From: Lentinus brumalis
Lineage: Eukaryota; Basidiomycota; Agaricomycetes; Polyporales; Polyporaceae
Direction of reading: 5' to 3'
Assembly: GCA_001792895.1 (NCBI GenBank)
Contig: MARA01000012.1
Location: 806,001 to 870,000 of the forward strand
DNA: 64,000 nucleotides
Below the pieces are notes generated by a model that was not told where the DNA came from, did not search any database, and saw nothing but the letters and a program-made list of their open reading frames with translations. The translations under genes and the position numbers were made by a program. Positions 32,647-43,941 of the stretch are shown here, piece after piece (the first letter of the stretch is position 1; each line of letters opens with the position of its first letter).

Positions 32647-35600
32647 ATGGGGGACGAATACCCTTCTTTGTTTCGTGCGTGTCTATGCTGTCTTACTGTG
32701 GCGTTGACGCTGAGACGTGCTTAACAGGCTCGGAGCAGATGAGCTTGGTACAGCTCATTGTGCCCACCGAGGTTGCCCACGATACCATCGCAGAGCTCGG
32801 CGAGCTGGGAAATGTCCAATTCAAAGACGTGCGTGTACTCATACTTACCGCGCGGATATCTGTCTCAATTCTTATATGCTTGTGTCGTCAAGTTGAACCC
32901 AGACGTCAACCCTTTCCAACGCTCCTTCGTCGGCGAGATACGTCGCATCGACGAGATGGCGCGGCGCGTTCGGTTCTTCGCAAACGAGATTGAGAAAGAG
33001 AAGGACGTCATTCCCGTCCGCCCTCTATACGACTCCGCGCCGCTGGTCACCGTTGGTCCTCGCGCCGCGCAGACGATCGACGAGTTGGACGTCAAGTTGT
33101 CGGAACACGAGTCTCGCTTGTCGCAGATGAACAAGAGCTACAAGGATCTCAGCGACCGCCTCAAGGAGCTCATTGAGGCTAGGCACGTCCTTCGTGAGAC
33201 CGCCGTCTTCTTCGACCGAGTGAGTCACATTAGTTCTATCCGGCGTTGAGTATGTACGAGAATAGTGGAATTGGAAGTTCGACCACTTGCTGGACCTCTA
33301 CCACGTCGCTCGCTGGCACACCGTCTCTGTGGAAGCGGTGATTGGCCGCCGAGCTGACGAATTATCATGCCTCGACGCTCATGCATCCCTCGAGTGGGCC
33401 CATATCCGCAGCCGCGTGCATCATGGCAGCGGAATCAGCGGAAGTGGAAGAGATGTACTGGCACTTCCGCAGTTCTCGTACCAACTTCAGGCGTTGGCGC
33501 ATGGACTCACATCTCCCTACAGGCTGCCACTCGCGAGATCGATGTTCGGCACTCCCTGGACGACAGCTCTGCTCCGCTGCTGCAACATGACGACCGTGAG
33601 CAGCAATACTCGGCCGCTGGAGATGTTCAGCTCGACCTTGAGTGAGTGCCGTATCGTACTGAGGCACACGTCAGCTCGGGTGGACACTGACTGTATGCGC
33701 AGGTTCGTTGCTGGGACCATTGACCGAACTCGCCTCTCCACGTTCGAGCGCGTGCTTTGGCGCATGCTCCGTGGCAACCTCTACATGAACTACATTGATA
33801 TCCAGGAGCCGTTCGTTGACCCGGAGACGGGCGTTGAGACTCGCAAGAATGTGTTCATCATCTTCGCGCACGGCGATCTGCTGCTCTCCAGGATCCGCAA
33901 GGTCGCCTCGTCAATGGGCGCCAACATCTACCCCATCGACGCGAACGCGGACAAGCGTGCCGATTCGATGCGCGAGGTGACCGCTCGTCTGGAGGACTTG
34001 CAGATTGTCCTCTACAACACCGGAGCGAACCGTAGGACTGAGCTTATGACCATCGCCGAGAGCCTTGCCAGCTGGCAGGACGTCGTGGCGAAGGAGAAGC
34101 TGATATACGAGACGCTCAACCTGCTAAACTACGACGTTCGACGGAAGACCCTTATCGCGGAGGGTTGGTGCCCCACTCGGGACATTGCTCAGATCCAGTT
34201 GGCCCTCCGTCATGCCACGGTGCGTATCCTTTCGGCCGCCCTCGTGTACAATTGGCTAATGGCGGTGATAGGAGGAATCCGGTACCAATGTCCCGCCCAT
34301 CTTGCATGAGCTGCGTACGAACCGCACGCCGCCTACCTTCACTCGCACGAACAAGTTCACGGAGGGCTTCCAGACCATCATGGATGCTTACGGTATCGCG
34401 ACTTACCAGGAGGTCAACCCAGGTCTCTTCGCGGTCATCACGTTCCCCTTCTTGTTCGCTGTCATGTTCGGTGACATCGGCCACGGCTTCATCATTCTGC
34501 TCGCGGCGTTGCTCATGATCATGTTCGAGAAGAAGCTTGCGAAAAGCGACCTGGATGAGGTACGTTCCTCTGTTGTAGCCACGGCATCCCGCTCTGACAC
34601 ACGTGTACTTGACAGATCGTCGGCACTTTCTTCTTGTGCGTATGTTCACTAAACGGCGGTTACAATGCTAACTAAGTCGCAGTGGTCGTTACATCATCTT
34701 GCTCATGGGTATCTTCTCCATCTACACCGGCTTCCTTTACAACGACATCTTCTCGAAGACTACTCACTTCTTCCATTCTGGATGGACGTGGCCTGAGCAG
34801 CACGGGAATGGGACTCTTACCGCGATCTCCAACGGGCATACCTATCCCTTTGGTCTCGATCCTGCTTGGCACGGGGCGGAGAACGGACTGCTCTTCACGA
34901 ACTCTTACAAGATGAAGATGTCGATCGTCCTCGGTGTCATCCATGTGTGTACGCTCATTCATGTGCTGAAACGCAACCTTACATCTCGCATGTTCTAGAT
35001 GACGTTCGCAGTCTGCCTCCAAGTGCCCAATCACATTCGTTTGAAACGGTTCTCGGACATCTACACCAACTTCATCCCGCAGATGATCTTCCTGCAGTCC
35101 ATCTTTGGCTATCTCGTCGTCTGCATCATCTACAAGTGGACGATCGACTGGTCGAAGGCGTCCACGCAGCCGCCCTCGCTCCTGAACATGCTTATCAGTA
35201 TGGTGTTGAGCCCCGGCTCGGTCGATCCGGAGTCGCAGCTGTACCGGGGCCAGGCGACGGTTCAGGTCATCCTCCTGCTTGCGGCCGCGGTGTGCGTGCC
35301 GTGGCTCCTGGTGTCGAAGCCGTACCTGCAGTACAAGGAGATGCAGAAGACGCACGGGCAGGGATACATCGGTCTTGGCGCGGACGAGGCGCCCCGCGAG
35401 GTCGAGGATGCCACCCTTGAAGGCGAGGAGGAAGGCAATGGACGAGCCATTGTGGAGGCCAACGACGAGGAACACGTAAGTACTCCTATTTTTTGCCTGA
35501 TTGCCTCGATGAGGACCGTTACTCGTCGTGTTCCTCGCGTTGCCCGGTCGTCGGGATTATTGTTTGCATTGTCGCTTGTGCAGGGCAAGGTGGGGTTTGT

Positions 35601-36763
35601 GATCGATCTGAGTGCGCGTATGTGCATGCCGTGGAGCCCGTTCGAGCGTGCATCGATGTGAAGGTGAAGCAAGCTGCGCTGTCCGCCTAGGATGGCTGCG
35701 TGTTGCGGTTCGCAACGATGTCGTCTATCTTACCCCTCGTGGGTCCTGTCCCAACGCAGTTCTCGATGGCGCGTTGGCCGCATACGTGTACACCACACGG
35801 CGGCCGCACGCTACCAGCGTTCGGAGGTTGTATACGATCGCTATCCAAGGGCCTGTGGAAACTACTCCGACCCTCAAATGCCGCATGCGAGGCTTATGGG
35901 CTCTCCGAGCGTGCATCGATGTATCTGCTGGCAGTGATTCTCCTCCTCACTTCCCACCCGGTCGTGCGGTGCTTACATGACATCGGGTTGTACACGTTCT
36001 CGTCCCACGGCGATATGGATGTGAACGGGAAGAGAGACTGCCCATCTGAAGTGCCGTTGCAGTCCGAGTTAGCTTCTTTTGGCGCGGAATTGCGCTTCGC
36101 ACGTTGAACCTTGTCGCTTCTCCGATGCGGCAGGAACCGCAACGCTGACCCCCGAGTCCGCACGCGGAACACGCGCAAGGATGCTTACTCGTCCTGAGTT
36201 GTGCCGACCAGAATGTCTTGTACGTCTTGTAACATCCGCTCACCATTTGTCATCTTCAGGATCAACACGATTTCAGCGAGGTCGTCGTGCATCAAGTCAT
36301 CCATACAATTGAGTTCTGTCTGGGGTGTGTCTCCCACACCGCCTCGTACCTCCGTCTCTGGGCACTGTCGCTCGCCCATGCGCAGCTGTCGGAGGTGCTC
36401 TGGGACATGACGATCGCGAACGTGCTGGAAATGACAGGACTGATTGGACTGGTCGCGAAGGCCGTCGTCGGAGTGCTGTGGCTCACGCTAACGATCGGAA
36501 TCTTGTGTATTATGGAGGTAAGTCTGGCCTTTCCGGCGTCATGGGACATGATGTGGGGTTGGCGCGGTATCTGATCGGCACGCTTTAGGGTCTCTCTGCG
36601 TTCCTGCACGCGCTGCGTCTGCACTGGGTGGAGGCGAACAGCAAGCACTACGAGGCCGGCGGTTATGTGCGTGCTCCTTTTCATCTCCGGTGGCCTGTCT
36701 GCTGATTGATGCCCATAGGCTTTCGCGCCGCTGAGCTTCGCACGGCTGAACGAGAAGCAGTGA
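32647..36763 (+). CDS. VPH1: V-type H+-ATPase subunit a (Vph1/Stv1 type)
   Basis: The subunit forms the proton half-channels of the membrane Vo sector in vacuole or Golgi. Twelve exons add to 839 aa: 32647-32674, 32728-32828, 32893-33219, 33523-33641, 33703-34219, 34272-34559, 34616-34635, 34683-34944, 34999-35475, 36260-36517, 36589-36666, 36719-36763. The cytosolic N-terminal half has [14 protein letters not shown] and a coiled-coil region; the membrane half has [33 protein letters not shown] and [20 protein letters not shown] with the essential buried arginine. Exon 7 is only 20 nt. Introns 3 (303 bp) and 9 (784 bp) are far longer than the rest; intron 9 contains a 17-bp direct repeat and may hold an insertion. 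Confidence 0.97.
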
Positions 36764-37279
36764 AGGGGAGAAGGCTCGGACGTGGCTCGGAGTCGGCATG
36801 AGTAGCTCTCGCTGTTGTATTAGTTCCGACTCGGCAGCATATGCACATGCACCCACCGGTCGTGGCTTTACGAGACGGGTTCGAGGTTCGCCGGGACATG
36901 CGGGGGGGCGTTACCCCGCATCGGCGCGAAGCGATGACTAAGCGCCGGAGCTGAGTTGGCACCGACCACGTGAGATCGCCCATTTTTTTCATACTCCGCT
37001 CACCAGCAGATGTGGTATATAAGCCTTTGGGCGACATCCCGGAACTCTATCCCCACTCTTTTCTTTCTTTCTTCTTCTGTCTCATAGAAGGTATGTCCCG
37101 TCCTCGTCATCCTCGTCGCCGTCCGCGGCGCTGACCGCGCTCTCTGCAGGCTCCTCCTATAGAAGTAGAGTGCCTACGTCCTTGACGACCTTTTCTTGCG
37201 TTTCGCAGCCACGCTAGACCCAACCGTATCACTTAAGGTGAATACATCGCCTCGCTCTCGTAGCCCCCTCCAAGTCTCA
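36764..37279 (+). promoter_or_regulatory. Promoter and leader of elongation factor 3, with TATA box and probable 5' UTR intron
   Basis: A TATATAA box lies at 37016-37022, about 260 bp before the ATG. A probable leader intron runs from GTATGTCC at about 37092 to CTCTGCAG at about 37150, with long pyrimidine tracts around it. A CACGTG motif sits at 36967-36972. Strong core elements fit the very high expression expected for this factor. Confidence 0.65.
37016..37022 (+). promoter_or_regulatory. TATA box of eEF3
   Basis: TATATAA, followed about 55 bp later by a TTTCTTTCTTTC pyrimidine tract typical of transcription starts in highly expressed fungal genes. Confidence 0.65.
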
Positions 37280-40200
37280 ATGCCCCAACCCGGTACGCAG
37301 ATCTCCAACATGCCCGCTCCCGCTACCACCACCGCTGCTGTCTCCTCCATCCCCGATCCCGCTTCCCTCAAGGCCGCCGTCGCTCCCGCGGCCGGCCAGT
37401 TCGACGTCTCCGGACTCTTCGTTGCCGACAAGGCGACCCGCGAGGCCGCGGCTGCTCAGTTCGCCGCGCTCGCTGAAAAGGAAGGCCCCTCGGCCGTCCA
37501 ATCCGTCGGCTTCACCGATGCCGTAATCAAGGCTCTTGGCGACAAGAAGTCCCCCGCTGCCCGTGAGGGCGCTGCCAACGCCGTCGCTGCCGTTGCTGCG
37601 ACCCCGGCGATCAGGGCGCTTGAGCCATACTTCATCGACTCCGGCCTCTACGCCGCGCTCCTCGAGGCGTTCGCCGACAAGCTCCCCGCCGTTCGGAACG
37701 CTGCCATCGAGGCTGTCAGGACGTATGTTGCGAACATGAACCGTTGGGCTACAGGCCTCATCCTCCCCGCCCTTCTTCACGAGATCAAGACTGCCGGCAA
37801 GTGGCAGCTTAAGACGGGCTCGCTCGTCATTCTCAACCAGCTCACCGCCTCCGCTCCCGCGCAGATGGCGAAGCTTTCTCCCGAGGTTGTCCCCGTCCTT
37901 GCGGAGGCCATCTGGGACACGAAGGCGGACGTGAAGAAGGCGGCCCGCGACTCGCTTGAAAAGGTCACTGCTCTCATCGCGAACAAGGATATTGAACGCT
38001 TTATTCCTGCCCTCATCAAGGCCCTAATCAACCCCGTCGAGGAGGTCCCTAATACGATCAACCTTCTCTCGGCGACGACATTCGTTTCGGAAGTAGACTC
38101 CCCCACCCTCTCACTCATGGTCCCCCTCCTGTCCCGCGGTCTCTCCGAGAAGCTCACCGCGACGAAGCGCAAGGTCGCTGTCATTATCGACAACATGGCG
38201 AAGCTCGTGGACTCCCCCGTCACCGTCCGTCCCTTCATTCCCAAACTCCTGCCCGGCTTGATCAAGGTCGAGTCGGCTATGGGCGATCCGGAGGCTCGCG
38301 GCGTCGTCGCTCGTGCGATTGCTACCCTCCGTCAGGTCGGTGAGGTTCCCGAGGGTGACGGCTCCGATCTTCCGCCCCTCAAGAAGGCGGACGAGAAGCA
38401 CCTTGCGCACTCCCTTGTCGGCATTTACAAGAAGGCCGGTGCCAACCCTGTCCCCTCCGTCGGTGACGTCGCGACCATGTACGTCGCTCACCTCGCGACG
38501 AACGCGGTCAACGACAAGAACTTCGACGTCTCTGAGTGGCAGACGTTCATCCCCTACCTTGCGTTCCTCGCCTCCTCGCCTGACCCCAACTCCGTCGTCA
38601 ACGAGTGGGTTGTCAAGTCGGCTTCCGCTGACGATGACGATGACGACGTTCCCGAGGACGAGGAGGAGGGTGAGGACCTGTGCAACTGCCAGTTCTCGCT
38701 CGCCTACGGTGCGAAGATCCTTCTCAACACCGCGAGCCTCCGTCTCAAGCGCGGCCACCGCTACGGTCTTTGCGGTCGCAACGGTACCGGAAAGTCCACC
38801 CTCATGCGCGCGATCACCAACGGGTATGTCAATCTTGTGGCTTTGATCCTTCATGATGCTGATTCCAATTTCGCAGCCAAGTTGAGGGCTTCCCGTCCCC
38901 CGACGAGGTCCGTACCTTCTACGTCGAGCACGACATCGACGGCAGCGAGGCCGACACCTCCGTCCTCGACTTCATCCTCGCCGACAAGCGTATCGAGGCG
39001 ACGAAGGAGGACATCATCGAGACCCTCGCTTCCGTCGGCTTCTCCGATGAGCGTCAGAAGCAGGCGATTGGCAGCCTTTCCGGTGGTTGGAAGATGAAGC
39101 TCGCTCTCGCCCGTGCGATGCTCTTCCGTGCTGACATCCTGCTCCTCGATGAGCCGACCAACCACTTGGATGTCGTCAACGTCGCGTGGCTCGAGAACTA
39201 CTTGACGAGCCTCAAGACGTGCACGTCGATCATCGTCTCGCACGACTCGGGCTTCCTCAACAACGTCATCACCGACGTCCTCCACCTCAACCGCTTCAAG
39301 CTCAAGCGTTACCGCGGTAACCTCGAGTCCTTCATGAAGGCCGTCCCTGAGGCCCGCTCCTACTACACGCTCGAGGCGGCGGAGGACTACCAGTTCAAGC
39401 TGCCCAACCCCCCTCTGCTCGAGGGTGTCAAGACCAAGGAGAAGTCGCTCCTCAAGATGCGCAAGGTCGGCTTCCAGTACCCCTCCCAGCCCGTCCAGCA
39501 GCTCTACGACATCTCCCTCCAAGTCTCCCTGTCCTCCCGTGTCGCCGTCCTTGGCCCCAACGGTTCCGGCAAGTCCACGCTCGTCAAGCTTCTCATTGGC
39601 GACATGGAGCCGAACAAGGGCGGTGAGATCTGGAAGCACCCGAACTTGGTCATCGGTTACGTCGCGCAGCACGCCTTCCACCACATCGACAACCACCTCG
39701 ACAAGACCCCGCTCGAGTACATGCTCTGGCGCTACCAGACCGGTGAGGATCTCGAGGAGATGATGAAGGAGAGCCGTCAGATCACCGAGGAGGAGGCCCA
39801 GAAGATGAAGGATGGCGGAGTTGTCGTCGTCGAGGGCCAGAAGCGCATCATTGACGAGATCGTCGGCCGTAAGAAGCTCAAGCAGTCTTACGAGTACGAG
39901 GTGTCGTTCAAGAACATGTCGTCTTCCGAGAACCTCTGGCTCCCTCGTGACGACCTCATCAAGCGTGGTTTCGAGAAGGTTCGTCTCTGTTTTCATGAAG
40001 TTATGTAGCTTGTTGCTGACAACGTCCCTCGTTTACAGAAAGTCCTCGAGGTTGATACTCGTGAGGCTCAACGCCTCGGTCTTCTCCGTCCCCTCGTTCG
40101 TCGGGAGATCGAGAAGCACTTCGCGGACTTCGGTCTCGAGGCTGAGTTCGTCTCGCACAACTCCATGCGTGGTCTCTCCGGCGGTCAGAAGGTCAAGGTC

Positions 40201-40611
40201 GTGCTCGGTGCTGCGACGTGGCGCCGCCCTCACGTCATTTGCCTGGACGAGCCGACGAACTACCTCGACCGTGAGTCGCTTGCTGCGCTCATCAAGGCAC
40301 TGAAGGAGTTCGAGGGTGGTGTGCTCGTCATCACGCACAACCGCGACTTCTCGGAGTCCCTGTGCACTGAGGTCTGGGCCATGCGCGACGGCCGCCTCGA
40401 GGCGTCTGGCCACAACTGGGTTGAGGGCCAGGGCGCTGGTCCCCGCATCGACAAGAAGGAAGGAGAGGAGGATGACCAGTACGATGCGATGGGTAACAAG
40501 ATCGAGACTAAGAAGCAGAAGAAGTTGACGTCGGCGGAGGCACGCAAGCTCAAGAAGGAGCGCATGGCGAGGAAGAAGCGCGGTGAGGAAATAACTGACG
40601 ACGAGCTCTGA
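37280..40611 (+). CDS. TEF3: Translation elongation factor 3 (eEF3), ABC-F ATPase
   Basis: eEF3 is a ribosome-bound ATPase, largely specific to fungi, that promotes E-site tRNA release during elongation. Exons 37280-38823, 38877-39978 and 40039-40611 encode 1072 aa. HEAT repeats fill roughly residues 60-380, with an acidic hinge ([16 protein letters not shown]). ABC1 follows, with Walker [10 protein letters not shown] at about 500, LSGGWKMK at about 581 and [14 protein letters not shown]2 has Walker [10 protein letters not shown] at about 740, a chromodomain-like insert near 800-880, LSGGQKVK at about 927 and [11 protein letters not shown]. The tail is rich in lysine and arginine ([14 protein letters not shown]), as in yeast eEF3. 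The start follows a second possible ATG ten codons downstream (MPAPATT). Identification is certain. Confidence 0.98.
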
Positions 40612-41036
40612 GCGTCGGTTGTCGTTCCTGTTCCCATCTCCGCTGTTGTTTCCATACCTGTACTCATGCCGCTGTGTTCGCTCTGGACGTGTGTCGACTA
40701 TACCATCGCTGCTTCTCTAGTCTTGTATCCTAGCATCGTGTTGCATCATGTCTACATTACGATTTTTTATGGCTATCATCACATTTATCCCGCAACCCAT
40801 TGTGACTGCGCATGTGTGATAATGTTTCCGAGGCCTCGCCATGCAAGTGCCCAGTGTGCGAAGACTTCTGCCAAGCTGAACCGCCACCAAAGCGAACATA
40901 GGAAGAGTTGAACTTCAGCGTGTACGTACTGCGCACAGTTGTCCGCGCTTTGCTACCGACGTCCGTCTCGAGTCACTCCGCTTGTTGTTGTATACTATCT
41001 GCTACTGCTTTGCACGCTATCTGACGACCTGTTATC
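40612..41036. other. Intergenic, 3' flank of eEF3 and promoter of the M50B-like gene
   Basis: Nothing but presumptive untranslated sequence was recognised in these 425 bp. Confidence 0.4.
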
Positions 41037-42688
41037 ATGCCCTACGTCAACGGATACCCCGAACACAACTTCGCAGTCTTTGCGCGCGACGCGAAGGAAT
41101 CTCTGACGCCGAATGCAACGCAGCGTACAACACTCATCGTCGCGGCATGCTACATCGTCGCAATTGGCATATTGTGGTGCGTACTTCCCTTGCCTGAGAG
41201 TGCGAAATCGTGTTCAATGTTGGTGTTCGCGTGCGCAGGCACGTGCCATATGTGTCTGTCATACGTGAGTCGCTACAACTCTTCGCGATGGTTAAGGCGT
41301 ATTGCGGTGCCTCATGCTCGTGCTTGTGTTCTGATACAGTATACCCATTCAAGTGAGTCGCTTCTTCGATCGTCGGCGGTCCGGGTCGAGGGAGGTATGG
41401 CCTTGTTGGAGCTGTGTGGGAGGAACGAAGCCGGGGGAGCAGACTCAGGCTGACCCCATTCATGAAGGCTGTTGACTGTAGGATTCCATGAGGTGCGTCT
41501 GTCTATCTACGTTCGGCGTTCGCAGCAAGAGACTGATCGGTGTGATGTCATGCGCCCTCGCGTCGTACGTAGATGAGCCATGCCATTGCGGGCGGTGAGT
41601 GCAGTCATTCATGAACTGCGATCGTCGCGCAAGGGCAAGACTGACAAACGAGCAGTGCTCACATGCGCGCACATACACTCCGTCGAGCTAGACCGTAAGT
41701 CTGTTCGCGCCTTTTCCTTCCGACGATGCTGCGTGCTGAACATGGTGCGGCCCTGTACAGCCGACGAAGGCGGCGCGACTCGGATGTCGGGAGGCATACC
41801 CTGGATCACCCTCCCAGCAGGATACCTCGGCTCCTCGCTCATTGGTGCCGCGCTCATCGTATGCGGGTTCGACACAAACGCGGCCAAGATCGCGTCGCTC
41901 GCCATGGCCGCATTCTTCCTGTTTACGCTCTGGTGGGCGCGGAAGAGCTGGATGTGCGTGCATGTCTTGACTACACACAACCGAGCCCTCCTCGCTGATT
42001 TACATTCTTGTTTTCAGTACGTGGCTGCTGATTCTCGGGATGTCCGGACTTATCGTGCTCTTCTGGTTCGTCGCGGGCGGCGTTGCGCTGCGATACTTCG
42101 TGAGTCTCAGCAACATGCAGCGTCTCTCCTGCAGCACTCAGCTCGAGCGTAGGTTCTGTTCATCGGCGTCATGTCAGACATGTACGTCCTTTGGGACGTC
42201 ATTGGTGCGTCAAGCCGCTCCCGCTTCACCTTGCTGCCCGCGTCCTCACTGAAGCCCATGTTCGCAGACGACACAATCTCGCGCAAAGTGAACGGCTCCG
42301 ACGCATCCGCGTTCGCCGAGATTTGCGGCTGCTGCCCATCCCAAGGTACGTATCTACACCGGTGCTTCATGCCCGTCAGGGTAAATTAACCACACGCATG
42401 TAGTCTGGGGAGTCATCTGGCTCATCCAAGCCTTCGCGTTCTTCGCGGCGGGCATCATCATCGGCATTGTCGCCTTCAAGGTCTGTCTCCCAGTGTCTCG
42501 TCAGGTCAATTGCGTGAATTCACCACGTCCGTCTCCGACAGCAATCGGCCGAGCAGCAGAAGGAAGATGCGTCGCACTTCCTGCCCGTTCCCGGTTCGAA
42601 TGCTGCGATGCAGCTCATCCCTACAACACTCTCCTCCATGCACTTCTGTCTCGCGGCAACGGGAGCCGTTCTGCTATGCCATTGGTAA
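41037..42688 (+). CDS. M50B-like membrane metalloprotease
   Basis: Twelve small exons join in frame to 297 aa: 41037-41176, 41239-41264, 41340-41352, 41468-41492, 41573-41594, 41656-41694, 41761-41953, 42018-42099, 42153-42204, 42268-42345, 42404-42480, 42542-42688. The zinc motif is GFHEMSHAIAG (HExxH), split by an intron between E and M. It is followed by PDEGGATRMSGG and AGYLGSSLIGAAL, the hallmarks of the Peptidase_M50B family. About six hydrophobic segments are visible, including TTLIVAACYIVAIGILW, IASLAMAAFFLFTLWW and IWLIQAFAFFAAGIIIG. By family it would be an intramembrane or membrane-embedded zinc protease; the substrate is unknown. Exon 3 has only 13 nt. The stop is TAA right after CHW. 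Confidence 0.85.
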
Positions 42689-42793
42689 GATTAGCAACTC
42701 CGGTGGATGTCTGTGTATTATATCACACTGCGGAGGAGTCAATAATTCAATAGTAGGAGAATTATGGCAAAAAAGGAAGCCTCATCGTACACA

Positions 42794-42873
42794 GGCGCTA
42801 CCAGGGATCGAACCTGGGTCTCGGGAATGTGACAAGTCAGAATCCCGAGTGATAACCACTACACTATAGCGCC
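42794..42873 (-). tRNA. tRNA-Gln (CTG anticodon) with a 9-nt intron
   Basis: On the minus strand the acceptor arm GGCGCTA pairs with TAGCGCC. The D arm reads GTGTAGTGGTTATCAC. The anticodon stem CGGGA/TCCCG encloses TTCTGA with anticodon CTG at 42838-42840, and the T arm is CCAGG-TTCGATC-CCTGG. About nine extra bases (CTTGTCACA) lie after position 37, the standard site of nuclear tRNA introns, so splicing is required. It lies 105 bp behind the M50B gene, on the opposite strand. Confidence 0.92.
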
Positions 42874-43369
42874 TTATGCAAGGTAGGAGAGCGTAGCCAT
42901 CATATACCTACCGCTACTGTTCCCTCGACGATAGTTCTATTATGTTAGTGAAAGTCCTCGAGGGCACAATGTCTATACGGTCCATATACGATAGCTCAGG
43001 ATACTAGTACTATTTACACAGCGGAAGCAACATGGACTGAAGAACATGTGGCGCAAGACAGGCAGCTAGAACCGGCCGCACCATCCATCGCCTACACGCC
43101 CTACTCAAAGCAGTCCGTGCTCCGAATATATCGTCACAATCATGTTCGACTCATCTCTGGTGCACAACACGGAGGCGAGGGGCGGCGTCGTCGACTCAAC
43201 GAGACATGGATACACAACAGGACGGGAAGCATAGGCCAAGAATACGATGTCTGCGAAGGCGCGCGGTGAGCGGCGGGAGCTTAGAAGCGGGTACAGAGCG
43301 TGCGTAGTGGGAGTGGCACTCGCACGCACGCACCTATATGGGTAGGGGGGTGCAATGATATGCATCTGT
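42874..43369. other. Intergenic, 3' side of the repeat-peptide gene
   Basis: No gene or RNA is seen. Frames on the minus strand here are continuations beyond the stop of the repeat-peptide gene without matching repeats. Confidence 0.4.
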
Positions 43370-43941
43370 CTAGGCGAGCGCGGTGGGCGCGCGCGGCTCA
43401 GCGCGGTAGTGCCTGCAGGTGTGGATGCGGCGATGAGCGGTGTACCAGGCGCATCAGGAAGTGTTTGGCACTCACTTGGACGGCTTGGGCTTGTAGTGCT
43501 CATCGTCGCGGCGCGCAACCCCAGTGGGCGCACGGGCCTCAGCACGCCAGTGCCTGCAGGTTTGAACGTGGTGGTCAGTGGTGTATTAGGCGCATCAGGA
43601 AGTGTTTGGCACTTACTTGGACGGCTTAGGCTTGTAGTGCTCGTCGTCGCGGCGCGCAACCCCAGTAGGCTCGCGTGCCTCAGCACGCCAGTGCCTGCGT
43701 ATCCGGGATGTGACGGTCAGTTTGGCGCTCCGGAGGTGACCGTGATGCAGGGAAAGTCAGACACTCACTTGGACGGCTTGGGGTGCTGCTCGTCGCGCTT
43801 CTTGGCCTGTGCAGCGCGGGCGTCGTACTGCTTCAGGGCCTTCTTGACGAGGGTAGCATCGTTGGCCGGGACGGGGTTGGCGGTGACGAAGAGCGCGAGC
43901 GCCAGGAGCGTGACGAAGAAGAGGATGAAGCGGGAGTTCAT
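43370..43941 (-). CDS. Secreted repeat precursor with dibasic (KR/RR) processing sites
   Basis: Four exons (43769-43941, 43617-43694, 43476-43553, 43370-43412) encode 123 aa. Residues 1-21 (MNSRFILFFVTLLALALFVTA) are a signal peptide, followed by a pro-region (NPVPANDATLVKKALKQYDA) ending in KKR. Then come three similar peptides. Copy 1 is DEQHPKPSKHWRAEAR plus EPTGVA, then RR. Copy 2 is DDEHYKPKPSKHWRAEAR plus APTGVA, then RR. Copy 3 is DDEHYKPKPSKHYRAEPR plus APTALA, then stop. Copies lack cysteine and are rich in K, P, H and R. All introns are phase 2, so repeat exons can be added without changing the frame. The plan is that of Kex2-processed repeat precursors of fungi (alpha-factor-like, KEP). 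The family is not one I recognise; a cationic signalling or antimicrobial peptide is possible. Confidence 0.85.
43413..43694 (-). repeat. Two tandem 141-bp units, each one exon plus one intron
   Basis: Units 43554-43694 and 43413-43553 have the same length and align without gaps. The 78-bp exon parts are nearly identical, and the 63-bp introns share GTRAGTGCCAAACACTTCC and most of the rest, differing mainly near the 3' third. This is direct evidence of exon duplication as the way the repeat number grew. Confidence 0.92.

Noticed and set aside
38851..39996. A 381-codon open frame on the minus strand inside eEF3
   Set aside because: It is the antisense shadow of a highly biased GC-rich coding region; its leucine/valine/glutamate-rich product has no domain and the plus strand is certain.
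43413..43694. A CRISPR-like array
   Set aside because: Only two 141-bp units, coding and with introns, in a eukaryote; no short repeat/spacer pattern.
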